Assembly (NCBI RefSeq): GCF_003574625.1 | Contig: NZ_QNUJ01000007.1 | Coordinates: 248,001-312,000, forward strand | Length of the DNA stretch: 64,000 nt | DNA from: Shinella zoogloeoides | GTDB lineage: Bacteria; Pseudomonadota; Alphaproteobacteria; Rhizobiales; Rhizobiaceae | Direction of reading: 5' to 3' | Shown here: positions 29,919 to 38,853 of the stretch, in pieces | How positions within the stretch are numbered: position 1 is the stretch's first letter | How the letters are laid out: each line of letters starts with the position of its first letter | Made by a program: the position numbers and the translations under genes | The notes under the pieces: generated by a model | Databases searched by the model: none | Told to the model about the DNA's origin: nothing | Seen by the model: the letters and a program-made list of their open reading frames with translations, nothing else

Positions 29919-31544
29919 CTAGTTCGCAGCCTTCAGCAGCGCCGCGACAAGGCCCGCCGTCGAGGAATCGTGCCCTGCAGCGCTCTCCTTGCCTTCCACG
30001 ACCGGCAGCAGGCCCGTCGCCAGCTCCTTGCCGAGCTCCACGCCCCACTGGTCGAAGGAATTGATGTTGAAGAGCGCGCCTTCGACGAAGACGCGGTGCT
30101 CGTAGAGCGCGATCAGCCGGCCGAGCGCGAAGGGCGTCAGGCTGTCATAGACCATGGTGATCGACGGGCGGTTACCCGAGAAGACGCGGTGCGGTGCGAT
30201 CCGGTCTGCCTTTGCCTCGTCCATGCCCTTCGAGGTGAGCTGTGCCTTGGCTTCGGCGAGCGAGCGGCCCTTCATCAGGGCTTCCGACTGCGCCAGGCAA
30301 TTGGCGATGAGGAGCTGGTGCTGGTGGCGCAGGTTCTTCTCATGGCCGTTGGCCGCGATCATGAACTCGGTCGGGATGATCGAGGTGCCCTGGTGGATGA
30401 GCTGGTAGAAGGCGTGCTGGCCGTTGGTGCCGGGCTCGCCCCAGACGACCGGGCCGGTCTTGCATTCGACCGGCGTCGAATCCACCGTCACCGACTTGCC
30501 GTTCGATTCCATGTCGAGCTGCTGCAGATAGGCCGGGAAGCGCGACAGGCGCTGGTCATAGGGCAGGATGGCGCGCGAGGGATAGTTCAGCACGTTGCGA
30601 TGATAGAAGCCGATGAGGCCGAGCAGCATCGGGATGTTCTGACGGATCGGCGCCTCGCGGAAGTGATTGTCGATGGCATGGCCGCCGGCGAGGAACTGCG
30701 CGAAGTCCTCCTTCCCGATGGCGATCATCAGCGGCAGGCCGATGGCCGACCAGATCGAATAGCGCCCGCCGACCCAGTCCCAGAAGCCGAAGACGCGCGC
30801 TTCGTCGATGCCGAAGGCCGCGACCTTGTCGAGCGCCGTGGAGACGGCGCAGAAATGGTGGCCGACGGCGGCCTCGCCCAGCTTGTCGGCGATGAACCTG
30901 CGCGCCGTCGCGGCATTGGTCATCGTCTCGATGGTGGTGAAGGTCTTGGAGGCGACGATGAAGAGCGTCGTCTCGGCCGTGAGCAGCTTCAGCGTATCGG
31001 CGATATGCGCGCCGTCGATATTGGAGACGAAGTGCAGGCGCGGGCCGTCATGGTAGGGCGCGAGCGCCAGCGTCGCCATGACCGGGCCCAAGTCCGAGCC
31101 GCCGATGCCGATATTGACGACATCGGTGATCTTCCTGCCCGTCGCGCCCTTGAGCGCGCCCGAGCGGATGGCCTCGGCGAAGGCGCCCATGGCGTCGAGC
31201 ACGGCATTGACATCCGGCATGACGTCCTTGCCCTCGACGAGGACGGGCGTGTTGGAGCGGTTGCGCAGCGCCGTGTGCAGCACCGCGCGCTCTTCCGTGA
31301 TGTTGATGATCTCACCGGCGAACATGGCGTCGCGCTTCTTCTCGACGCCGGCATCCTTCGCCAGCGCCTCCAGCGCGTCGAGCACCGTGTCGTTCACCGC
31401 GCATTTGGAATAGTCGAAGAGAAAGTCGCCGAGCGTGGTGCTGTAGCGGGAGAACCGCTGCGGATCGGCCGCGAAGGCGGCCCGGATGTCTGTGGCATTG
31501 GTATCGCGGACGATGGATTTCAGCTTTTCGACAAGCGCGTTCAT
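29919..31544 (-). CDS. pgi: Glucose-6-phosphate isomerase
   Basis: Interconverts glucose-6-phosphate and fructose-6-phosphate. 541 residues with the PGI signatures [20 protein letters not shown] and the GIGGSDLGP phosphate-binding loop near residue 148. [19 protein letters not shown] and the C-terminal [11 protein letters not shown] active-site segment are intact. It is on the minus strand, downstream of and in the same direction as fadD with a 116-base gap, so it probably has its own promoter. Confidence 0.97.
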   Translation of the reverse strand: MNALVEKLKSIVRDTNATDIRAAFAADPQRFSRYSTTLGDFLFDYSKCAVNDTVLDALEALAKDAGVEKKRDAMFAGEIINITEERAVLHTALRNRSNTPVLVEGKDVMPDVNAVLDAMGAFAEAIRSGALKGATGRKITDVVNIGIGGSDLGPVMATLALAPYHDGPRLHFVSNIDGAHIADTLKLLTAETTLFIVASKTFTTIETMTNAATARRFIADKLGEAAVGHHFCAVSTALDKVAAFGIDEARVFGFWDWVGGRYSIWSAIGLPLMIAIGKEDFAQFLAGGHAIDNHFREAPIRQNIPMLLGLIGFYHRNVLNYPSRAILPYDQRLSRFPAYLQQLDMESNGKSVTVDSTPVECKTGPVVWGEPGTNGQHAFYQLIHQGTSIIPTEFMIAANGHEKNLRHQHQLLIANCLAQSEALMKGRSLAEAKAQLTSKGMDEAKADRIAPHRVFSGNRPSITMVYDSLTPFALGRLIALYEHRVFVEGALFNINSFDQWGVELGKELATGLLPVVEGKESAAGHDSSTAGLVAALLKAAN

Positions 31545-31660
31545 CGGCGTCTTCCCTGGCTTTGGACGATGCCGCTAGCTAGTCGCTTTGATATGGTCAA
31601 ATCAAGACCGGAAAGGCCGCTTGCCCGAAAAAATTAAATCGGTTTAACCGCGGCCGCCCG

Positions 31661-33361
31661 TTAGCCGCGCAGGTCCTTGCGGAGAATCTTGCCGACATTG
31701 GACTTTGGCAGCTCGGTGCGGAATTCGACGAATTTCGGCCGCTTGTAATTGGTGAGGTTCGCCGCGCAATGGGCCTTCACGTCGGCTTCCGTCAGCGCCG
31801 GGTCCTTCTTTACGACAAAGAGCTTCACCGCCTCGCCGGAATGCTCGTCCGGCACGCCGATGGCCGCGCATTCGAGGATGCCGGGATGCGACATTGCCAC
31901 TTCCTCCACCTCGTTGGGGAAGACGTTGAAGCCGGAGACGAGGATCATGTCCTTCTTGCGGTCGACGATCTTGGTATAGCCCTCCGCCGTCATGAAGCCG
32001 ATATCGCCGGAGCGGAAGAAGCCGTCGGGCGTCATCACCTTGGCCGTCTCGTCCGGGCGCTGCCAGTAGCCGGCCATGACCTGCGGGCCGCGGATGCAGA
32101 TCTCGCCGACCTCGCCGAGCGCCAGCGTGCGGCCGTCGTCGTCGCGGATCTCGATCTCGGTGGAGGGCAGCGGCAGGCCGATCGTGCCGGTGAATTCCGG
32201 CCGGTCGAAGCGGTTGGCCGTCGCCACCGGCGAGGTTTCGGAAAGGCCGTAGCCCTCGGTGATCGCGCAGCCCGTCATCTTTTGCCAGCGCTCTGCGACC
32301 GGCCGCTGCACCGCCATGCCGCCGCCGAGCGTCAGGACGAGCTCGGAGAAATCGAGTCTGGAGAAATCCGGATTGTTCATCAGCGCGTTGAACAGCGTGT
32401 TGAGGCCCGGGAAGATATGGGTGCGAACCTTCGCCAGTTCCTTGACGAAGGCGGGGATGTCGCGCGGATTGGCGATCAGCACGTTATGGCCGCCGAGCGC
32501 GATGCCCATCAGCCCGTTCACCGTCAGCGCGAAGATATGGTAGAGCGGCAGCGCGCAGATGAAGGTGAGCTGCTCCGGCCGCTTCTTGATCGTGAAGGTC
32601 GGCTCGATCCACAGCTTGATCTGCTCCATGTTGGAGAGCAGGTTCGCATGGGTGAGGATGGCGCCCTTGGAAACGCCCGTCGTGCCGCCGGTATATTGCA
32701 GGAAGGCCATGTCGCCCGGCGCGATCGCGACCGGCTTCACCGCGCCGCGCGCGCCCTCCGTCATGACCTGCCTGAACGGCACATGCCCCGGCAGCGACCA
32801 TTCCGGCACGAGCTTCTTCACCTTGCGCACGACGAGATTGACGATGAGGCCCTTGAGGCCGAGCATGTCGCCCATCGTCGCGACCACAACGTGGCGCACG
32901 TCCGTGCGCGCGACGACCTGCGCCACGGTACTCGCGAAATTCTCCAGCACGAACAGCGCCTTGGCGCCGGCATCCTTGAGCTGATGCTCCAGCTCGCGCG
33001 GCGTATAGAGCGGGTTGACGTTCACCACGACGAGCCCGGCACGCAGGATGCCGAAGATGATCACCGGGTTCTGCAGGATGTTCGGCATCATGACGGCGAC
33101 GCGGTCGCCCTTTTCCAGTCCCCGCGCCTGCAGCCAGGCGACGACCATCCGGGAGGCGGCATCGAAGTCGCGGAAGGTCAGCGTCCTGCCCATGCTGGTG
33201 AAGGCCGGGCGGTCGGCAAAGCGCGCGCAGCAGCTTTCCACCAGCGCGCCGATGGAATCGTGGGTGAGCGGGGCGATCTCTCCCGCCATGCCGTCCGGAT
33301 AGGAGGAGAGCCAGAAACGGCCGGACGGCGCGGTGGACGGGTGCATCTGTGAGACCGACAT
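31661..33361 (-). CDS. fadD: Long-chain fatty-acid-CoA ligase FadD
   Basis: AMP-forming acyl-CoA synthetase of 566 residues that activates exogenous long-chain fatty acids for beta-oxidation. AMP-binding motif YTGGTTGVSKGAILTH, the GYGLSETSP motif and the C-terminal GFNVFPNEVEE/KSNVGKILRKDLRG linker and Lys motif are all present. ATG 33361 follows a strong GAGGAGGAG; the frame runs further to 33466 without family similarity. In S. meliloti FadD also affects swarming and nodulation. A palindrome about 120 bases upstream (33480-33501) is a probable operator. Confidence 0.93.
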   Translation of the reverse strand: MSVSQMHPSTAPSGRFWLSSYPDGMAGEIAPLTHDSIGALVESCCARFADRPAFTSMGRTLTFRDFDAASRMVVAWLQARGLEKGDRVAVMMPNILQNPVIIFGILRAGLVVVNVNPLYTPRELEHQLKDAGAKALFVLENFASTVAQVVARTDVRHVVVATMGDMLGLKGLIVNLVVRKVKKLVPEWSLPGHVPFRQVMTEGARGAVKPVAIAPGDMAFLQYTGGTTGVSKGAILTHANLLSNMEQIKLWIEPTFTIKKRPEQLTFICALPLYHIFALTVNGLMGIALGGHNVLIANPRDIPAFVKELAKVRTHIFPGLNTLFNALMNNPDFSRLDFSELVLTLGGGMAVQRPVAERWQKMTGCAITEGYGLSETSPVATANRFDRPEFTGTIGLPLPSTEIEIRDDDGRTLALGEVGEICIRGPQVMAGYWQRPDETAKVMTPDGFFRSGDIGFMTAEGYTKIVDRKKDMILVSGFNVFPNEVEEVAMSHPGILECAAIGVPDEHSGEAVKLFVVKKDPALTEADVKAHCAANLTNYKRPKFVEFRTELPKSNVGKILRKDLRG

Positions 33362-33479
33362 ATGTGCTCCTCCTCGTTGGGCGCGGGCATCGTCCGTCCC
33401 GCCGCAGCGAAAGGTCCTCCAACCGTCCGATGCCGACAAGATGATGCTTTTGGCGGGCGCCATCAAGGTATACTGCTAT

Positions 33480-33501
33480 CTTACATTGACGTAAACGTCA
33501 A
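33480..33501. promoter_or_regulatory. Operator-like palindrome upstream of fadD
   Basis: TTGACGTAAACGTCAA (33486-33501) has perfect 7-bp arms TTGACGT/ACGTCAA. Extended left to 33480, it matches 17 of 22 positions of the element ahead of the nitronate monooxygenase gene (36642-36663). It resembles LiuR-type MerR-family sites controlling branched-chain and fatty-acid catabolism, as I recall that motif. It lies in the gap divergent between fadD and the AI-2E-family gene. Confidence 0.55.
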
Positions 33502-33642
33502 CGATCTGCATCGTCGCCTTCGACTACCCCTTCGGGCCGCCGCCTGCGGCGTCTCCGCGCGCCGCCACCGAAAAAACCACGTATATGTTTAACATTCTTC
33601 CGCTACACCTTATCTTGGTGGTCCGGCGCGGACGCCGGAGCC

Positions 33643-34848
33643 ATGGAGTGGACGAGTTTGTTGCATTCGGAACATCGCAGAAGTGAGCCCCGGTTTCTCG
33701 GCGCGGCGCGCCAGGGCGGCGCTGCGCTCATCTCCCCGATCTCGGCGGCGCGGTGGCTTCTCGTCCTCATCGTCTTCGCCGGCATCTATTTCTTCCACGG
33801 CTTCGTCGTGCCGGTGCTGGCCGCGCTGGTCATCGCCTTCGCGAGCTGGCCGCTCTATTCGCGCCTGCTGGCGCAGGTGAAGGGCAACCGCACGCTCGCC
33901 GCCTCCATCGCCATCCTCCTCATCCTCGCCTTCATCGTCGGGCCGATCGTGATCGCCTCGACCTATGCCCTGCACGAGATCCGCGACTGGATCGGCTGGG
34001 CCGTCGAGACGAACCGCACCGGCGCGCCGACGCCGGAATGGATCGGCGCGCTGCCCGTGGTCGGCGGCTGGCTCGATATGCAATGGGCGCGCTTCCTCGA
34101 TCATCCGGGCGCGATCGGCGAACTGACGCAGATCGTCAGCGGCGCCAATATCGGCAATATCTACCGCGTGGCGCTCGCGGCCGGCGGCAAGGCGTTCAAC
34201 CTGCTGCTCGCCATGCTCTTCATGCTGATCGCGCTGTTCTTCATCTACCGCGACGGCCAGGCCTTCGCCGGCCAGGTCGACCGGCTCGGCGAGCGCATCC
34301 TGCCGATGCGCTGGGAGCGCATCTCGCGCATCGTGCCCGCGACGATCAGCTCGACCGTCACCGGCATGACGCTGATCGCCATCGGCGAGGGCATCGTCCT
34401 CGGCGTCGCCTACTGGATCGCCGGCGTGCCCTCGGCCGTCACGCTCGGCGTGCTGACGGGCGTCATGGCGCTGTTCCCGGGCGGCGCGCCGCTCTCCTTC
34501 ACGCTGGTCTCGGTCTATCTCGTTTCCAGCGGCTCGCCCGTGGCGGGCCTCGCGCTCTTCGCCTGGGGCTCGGTGGAGCTCTTCATCGTCGACAAGACGC
34601 TGCGCCCGCGCCTCGTCGGCGGCCCGATCAAGCTGCCGTTCCTGCCCACCTTCTTCGGCCTCATCGGCGGCGTGAAGACCATGGGCTTCCTCGGTCTCTT
34701 CATCGGCCCGGTCCTGATGGCCCTGCTGGTCGCCATCTGGCGCGAATGGATCCGCGAGGTCGAAGCGACCGAGCCCGCCTCGACGATCCTGCTCGACCCC
34801 CACGCCGAGCCGCCCCCCTTGCCCGACAAGGAACGCAACGTCGGCTGA
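33643..34848 (+). CDS. AI-2E transporter family (PerM-like) membrane protein
   Basis: 401 residues with about seven to eight hydrophobic segments: a pair near 35-75, one near 85-110, a large loop (about 115-175), then a helix-rich C-terminal half with SVELFIVDKTLRPRLVG and LPTFFGLIGGVKTMGFLGLFIGPVLMAL, the most conserved part of the family. Members include AI-2 exporter TqsA and Na+/H+ antiporter-like proteins, so substrate is unknown. The ATG is preceded by GCCGGAG. It is divergent from fadD. Confidence 0.82.
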   Translation: MEWTSLLHSEHRRSEPRFLGAARQGGAALISPISAARWLLVLIVFAGIYFFHGFVVPVLAALVIAFASWPLYSRLLAQVKGNRTLAASIAILLILAFIVGPIVIASTYALHEIRDWIGWAVETNRTGAPTPEWIGALPVVGGWLDMQWARFLDHPGAIGELTQIVSGANIGNIYRVALAAGGKAFNLLLAMLFMLIALFFIYRDGQAFAGQVDRLGERILPMRWERISRIVPATISSTVTGMTLIAIGEGIVLGVAYWIAGVPSAVTLGVLTGVMALFPGGAPLSFTLVSVYLVSSGSPVAGLALFAWGSVELFIVDKTLRPRLVGGPIKLPFLPTFFGLIGGVKTMGFLGLFIGPVLMALLVAIWREWIREVEATEPASTILLDPHAEPPPLPDKERNVG

Positions 34849-34859
34849 AGCCCGGCCGC

Positions 34860-35396
34860 TTAGCCGTCTCCCTCGCCGCAGAACCGGGCGAAATCCGCAA
34901 GATAGGCACGCATCGTCTCGACGGCATCCGCGGCGCGCAGCCGCTCGCCGATATCGTCCGGTGAAAGCGCCATCAGGGAAAAGCGCAGGAAAATATCCGC
35001 GCTGAACCGCCCGCTGACCGTCGCGAGCACGGTGCGCAACTGCCCGAGCATGTCGTCGCCGCGATGGGAGGCATGGGCAAGTACAATTGGCTTGGCGATC
35101 AGCTCTTCGCGGGACATCAGCCAGTCGATCGCATTCTTCATGCCGCCGGGAATGGCGCGCACATATTCGGGGCTGGCGATGATCACTCCATCCGCCGCCG
35201 CCACGGCTGCAGCAAGTCCGGCAACCGCTGCCGGCAACGGCGCCGCCTCCAGATCGGGCGAAAAGACCGGCAGCTCTCCGATACGATCATAGACCGCAAC
35301 GACATGCGCCGCCCCCGCCGCAGCCTGCAGCCCGCGCAGCATCGCCGTATTGGTGGATGCCCGCCGGGCACTTCCCGAAATCGCCAAGAATCGCAT
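34860..35396 (-). CDS. NADPH-dependent FMN reductase family protein
   Basis: 178 residues with a flavodoxin-like fold. AISGSARRASTNTAML is the FMN phosphate loop, and IIASPEYVRAIPGGMKNAIDWL is the family signature for flavin binding. Homologues reduce FMN, quinones, azo compounds or chromate; substrate is unknown. I use ATG 35396; a TTG two codons upstream is possible. It is convergent with the AI-2E-family gene (11-base gap) and downstream of tRNA-Thr on the same strand. Confidence 0.85.
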   Translation of the reverse strand: MRFLAISGSARRASTNTAMLRGLQAAAGAAHVVAVYDRIGELPVFSPDLEAAPLPAAVAGLAAAVAAADGVIIASPEYVRAIPGGMKNAIDWLMSREELIAKPIVLAHASHRGDDMLGQLRTVLATVSGRFSADIFLRFSLMALSPDDIGERLRAADAVETMRAYLADFARFCGEGDG

Positions 35397-35462
35397 GGCC
35401 AAACGTGTCCGAGTCCCGCGGGCGGGTCAAGATGCGAAGGGATCGAAACATGTTAGGAGAAA

Positions 35463-35538
35463 TGGTGCCGCTTAGGTGACTCGAACACCTGACCCCATCA
35501 TTACGAATGATGTGCTCTACCGACTGAGCTAAAGCGGC
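35463..35538 (-). tRNA. tRNA-Thr (anticodon CGT)
   Basis: A full cloverleaf on the minus strand, 76 nt including an encoded CCA. The acceptor GCCGCTT pairs with AAGCGGC, the D-arm contains AGCTCAGTCGGTAGAGC, and the anticodon stem CATCA/TGATG encloses the loop TTCGTAA, giving anticodon CGT (reads ACG). The T-arm has GTTCGAGTC. Confidence 0.97.
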
Positions 35539-35546
35539 CCTTCAGC

Positions 35547-35568
35547 GGTCCCGAAGCGTGTCGGGACC
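35547..35568. terminator. Stem-loop between the nitronate monooxygenase gene and tRNA-Thr
   Basis: GGTCCCGA-AGCGTG-TCGGGACC is a perfect 8-bp stem located after the nitronate monooxygenase stop and just before the tRNA 5' end (minus strand). No T-run follows on either strand, so it could be a weak terminator or a tRNA-precursor processing structure. Confidence 0.4.
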
Positions 35569-35663
35569 GGAATGGGTGCGCTGATAACCGCATTGGACGG
35601 AGATTTCAAGCGGGGAGTTTCAACTTCCGCATTTTTCCCGCGCGGCGCAGCGAAATGACGGGG

Positions 35664-36623
35664 TCAGGCCGCGATGCGGGCCCTGGCGGCGGCGTATTCG
35701 CGGGCAAGGCGGGCGACGAGCGCTTCGACCGGCTCGATGGCCTTGACGGCGCCGATGCCCTGGCCGCAGCCCCAGATGTCCTTCCAGGCCTTGGCGCCGG
35801 TCGTGGCCTTGTCGAAATCCATCTTCGAGGGGTCGGCTTCCGGCAGGTGGTCGGGGTCCATGCCGGCGGCCGCGATGGAAGGCTTCAGGTAGTTGCCGTG
35901 GATGCCCGTGAAATAGTTGGAATAGACGATGTCGGCAGCATTGCTGTCGACGATCGTCTGCTTGTAGGCGTCGCTCGCCCGCGCCTCGGTGGTGGCGATG
36001 AAGGGCGAACCGATATAGGCCATGTCCGCGCCCATCGCCTCGGCGGCCAGGATCGCTCCGCCCGTCGCGATCGCACCGGAAAGCAGGAGCGGGCCGTCGA
36101 ACCATTCGCGGATTTCCTGGACGAGGGCGAAGGGGGAAAGCGTGCCGGCATGGCCGCCCGCGCCGGCCGCCACCGCGATCAGCCCGTCCGCGCCCTTGCG
36201 GATCGCCGAATTGGCATGGCGGTTGTTGATGACGTCGTGCAGCACGATGCCGCCATAGGAATGGATCGCCGCATTCACCTCCGGCACGGCGCCGAGCGAG
36301 GAGATCACGACCGGCACCTTGTATTTCACGCACATCGCCAGGTCGTGCTCCAGCCGCCTGTTGGAACGGTGGACGATCTGGTTGACGGCGAAGGGGGCGG
36401 CGGGGCGGTCGGGATGCTTTGCATCGTGCGCGGCAAGGCCCTCGGTGATCTCCGCCAGCCATTCGTCGAGCTGCGATTCCGGGCGGGCGTTCAGCGCCGG
36501 GAAAGCGCCGATGACACCCGCCTTGCATTGTGCAAGGGTCAGCGCGGGATGCGAGACGATGAAGAGCGGCGCGCCGACGACGGGCAGGCGCAGCTTGTCC
36601 TTGAGGATCGCGGGCAGGGCCAT
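35664..36623 (-). CDS. Nitronate monooxygenase / enoyl reductase-like FMN protein
   Basis: 319 residues with an FMN-dependent TIM barrel. LRLPVVGAPLFIVS is at the N-terminus, VAAGAGGHAGTLSPFALV carries the likely catalytic His, and LLSGAIATGGAILAAEAMGADMAYIGSPFIAT is the phosphate-binding part (spanning two motif blocks). Family members oxidise nitronates, and some are linked to fatty-acid or branched-chain degradation. A palindrome like that of fadD lies just upstream of the start, suggesting shared control. Exact substrate unknown. Confidence 0.85.
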   Translation of the reverse strand: MALPAILKDKLRLPVVGAPLFIVSHPALTLAQCKAGVIGAFPALNARPESQLDEWLAEITEGLAAHDAKHPDRPAAPFAVNQIVHRSNRRLEHDLAMCVKYKVPVVISSLGAVPEVNAAIHSYGGIVLHDVINNRHANSAIRKGADGLIAVAAGAGGHAGTLSPFALVQEIREWFDGPLLLSGAIATGGAILAAEAMGADMAYIGSPFIATTEARASDAYKQTIVDSNAADIVYSNYFTGIHGNYLKPSIAAAGMDPDHLPEADPSKMDFDKATTGAKAWKDIWGCGQGIGAVKAIEPVEALVARLAREYAAARARIAA

Positions 36624-36641
36624 GGCGGAAGTCCTGACATT

Positions 36642-36663
36642 TTGACGTTTACGAAAACGTCAA
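36642..36663. promoter_or_regulatory. Operator-like palindrome upstream of the nitronate monooxygenase gene
   Basis: TTGACGTTT and AAACGTCAA arms flank a short centre (TACGA), with flanking T and A residues extending the symmetry. The 22-base element starts 19 bases upstream of the ATG (minus-strand gene) and shares 17 of 22 positions with 33480-33501 before fadD. It may cover the -10/-35 region. Confidence 0.55.
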
Positions 36664-37689
36664 AACCATACCAGCGGGAATTGTCTCTGAAAAGGGGTGT
36701 CGGTGCATCACGGCGTGGTCATCGTGACGGAACGGCAAGACGCGCCTTTCCTGCGAGTGGCGCTGCACGTTGGCCCGCTCTGGGCATCGGGGAGTACGGC
36801 CATCGGGATGGGGGCGTCGGGCGCCGCGCCGCAGATGGTGGCGGCGAAAGTGAGGGCGGCGTTATGCTTCAGACATTGGGCGAGCACGGCTGTCGGGGCG
36901 TCGGCCCGTCGGGTGCAGGCGGAGGTGGTGCGAGCGAGGGGCAATACCGCGCTTCGAGCATCGGACGAAGATGACCGTCAGGGCGGCTTGGTGGCTGCGC
37001 GCGACAACGGCGCAGGCGAGGGGAGATACGGCATTCCGGGGAAGCAGGCGAGCTTGGCTGGCGAGGCATCGGCGCAAGTGGCAACGGCGTAGGCGAGAGG
37101 CGTTAATGCGCCCCAAGTGTCGAGCGGGCATGGCTGGCGGGGCGCTGGGCCACCGGGCGCACATCGCAGAGGCGGTCGAGTGGAGTTGCTACATTCCGGG
37201 CGTTGGTCGAAACTTAGCTATGAGATGGCGAGGCATCGGGCGTGGGCGGCAACGGTTCAGGCAGGCGGAGGTCGCGCATGCCATGTATCGGGCGAGCATG
37301 GTCATTGGGTTGCTTGGCCATCGGGCGCATGCCGCAGAGCTGCAGGCGATTGGACGTTCTACATCTCGGGCCGCTGGTGAGGCCATTGGGCAGCGGCCAT
37401 CCGGGTGCACTTGGCAACGGGCAGCGAGCAGGAAGTGCCGCGCTCGGGCGGCGCCGATGCATGGCAAGCGGGACATCCGGCCATCGGATGCGGGCAGCGG
37501 TGCCACCAAGGCCGGATCGACATGATTCGCCCCGGCTTATCCCCGCAGAAGAACGGGCAGTTTCGGCGGCAAGGCTTGCGAAAATTTCCGTCAAACGTTA
37601 CGCAAAAACTAACAAAAGCCGGAAAGTAGGGCTCTTTCCACAGATGGATCGTACCGCGCCGTCGCGCGGCTCCCGCAGAAGGGTCGGAT
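36664..37689. repeat. Gene-free tract with degenerate ~82/165-bp tandem repeats
   Basis: No convincing gene is seen in this 1-kb gap. A core like GGCCATCGGGCGCA recurs near 36798, 36903, 37066, 37148, 37232, 37316, 37395 and 37479, at spacings that are mostly multiples of about 82. GGCAACGG recurs at about 37082, 37250 and 37414, and an ACATTCCGGG-like word at about 37031, 37191 and 37359, giving a higher-order period near 165. The plus strand is markedly G-rich. Small open frames here have no recognisable product and frequent arginine/alanine runs. Confidence 0.6.
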
Positions 37690-38829
37690 GTGAGCGGACT
37701 GGAAACGGCAATCAGGAACGCGCTGGCGCGCTCGGAGCGCGGCAATGCCGAGGTGCGCGCGCGCATCTACCAGTCGGCGCGCAACGCGCTCGAGGCGGGC
37801 CTGCGCAAGCAGGAGGTCAACGATCCGGGAACCGTCGCCGCGCAGCGCCACCGGCTGGAAGCCGCCATTCACCAGATCGAGGCCGAGGAGCGCGCCGAGA
37901 TCGCCTCCGCCGCCGCGCGCAATGTCCGCGTCGAGCCGGCGGTCGATGCGCGGCTGGAGCCGGTGCTGCGCGCCGAGCGCGACGTGCGGCCTGAGCCGAA
38001 ACTCGACGCCGAGCCGCGCCTGGAGGCGGAAAAGCCCGCTGCCGGCGCCGCCGATATCGGCGCCATCCGCCCCGACCGCCAGGACGGCTTTGCTGCCGGC
38101 GGCGCGGCGACGACGCCCGCCAAGACGGCAAAGGCCCCGGATTTCCGCCCCGAGCGGGTGGCCAAGGCCCGCAAGCGGCGCGGCCGGCTGTTTTCCTTCC
38201 TGCTCGTCCTCGCCACGCTGGTCGCCGCCCTCGGCGCGCTCGCCTGGTGGGTCCAGACGAGCGGGCTTCTCGATGACCTTCGCAGCGGCGCGGACGGCTC
38301 CCGGCCGCCGGCCCGCGTCTCGGGCGAGGATTTTTCGAGCGAAGATCCGCTCAAGAAGGCGCTCGACACGCAGAACCACTTCTCCTCCGACTGGCGCAAG
38401 GTCTTCACGCCGGCCGATACGGCAAAGATTTCCGCCGGCCCCGCGGGCCGCTTCGAATCGGTCAGCACCAGCGAGGGGCCGGCCGTGCGCGTCACCTCCA
38501 CCAATCCGGACCGCGACGGCGCGGTGCGCATCGAGGTCTCTCCGGACGTGCTCGGCGAAATGAGCGGCAAGGCCTCCACGGTCGCGCTCACCGTGCAGGC
38601 GGTCGGCGACAAGCCGGTGCAGGTCGCCGTCGAATGCGATTTCGCCAGCATGGGCAATTGCGGCCGCCACCGCTTCACCGTCTCTGAGCGCACCGACATC
38701 CTGTTCCAGGTGGAGTTCGACCGCTCGCTCTCGCCGAGCGAGCCGGGCCATATCCTGCTGAACAGCGACATTTCCGGCGGCAGTGCCGGCGTCAACCTCT
38801 TCGGCGTGCGCATCCAGCCGGGCGAATAG
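37690..38829 (+). CDS. Membrane-anchored protein of unknown function beside ppk2/phoR
   Basis: 379 residues, family not recognised. The N-terminal about 165 residues are cytoplasmic in character, helical and rich in Ala, Arg and Glu (SGLETAIRNALARSERGNAE at the start), ending in basic KARKRRGR. A single membrane helix covers about 167-188. The remainder is a presumed periplasmic domain, probably beta-rich, with Cys pair FASMGNCGRH nearby and ending in VNLFGVRIQPGE. The GTG start follows AGAAGGG. It is convergent with ppk2. Similar bitopic proteins occur here in other rhizobia, to my recollection. Confidence 0.65.
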   Translation: MSGLETAIRNALARSERGNAEVRARIYQSARNALEAGLRKQEVNDPGTVAAQRHRLEAAIHQIEAEERAEIASAAARNVRVEPAVDARLEPVLRAERDVRPEPKLDAEPRLEAEKPAAGAADIGAIRPDRQDGFAAGGAATTPAKTAKAPDFRPERVAKARKRRGRLFSFLLVLATLVAALGALAWWVQTSGLLDDLRSGADGSRPPARVSGEDFSSEDPLKKALDTQNHFSSDWRKVFTPADTAKISAGPAGRFESVSTSEGPAVRVTSTNPDRDGAVRIEVSPDVLGEMSGKASTVALTVQAVGDKPVQVAVECDFASMGNCGRHRFTVSERTDILFQVEFDRSLSPSEPGHILLNSDISGGSAGVNLFGVRIQPGE

Positions 38830-38853
38830 AGCAGTTCCGGCGTGGGCGCCAGG

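Noticed and set aside
31632-31650. CtrA box near the pgi upstream region (TTAA...TTAA)
   Set aside because: The two TTAA words are separated by six bases, not seven.
36730-37500. Possible CRISPR array
   Set aside because: Repeat units are degenerate, about 82 and 165 bp long with no constant short repeat and unique spacers, and no cas genes are nearby.
36971-37525. 184-codon plus-strand open frame inside the repeat tract
   Set aside because: Composition is Arg/Ala/Gly-rich with no family signal. Alternative frames of similar length exist on both strands, so there is no coding evidence.
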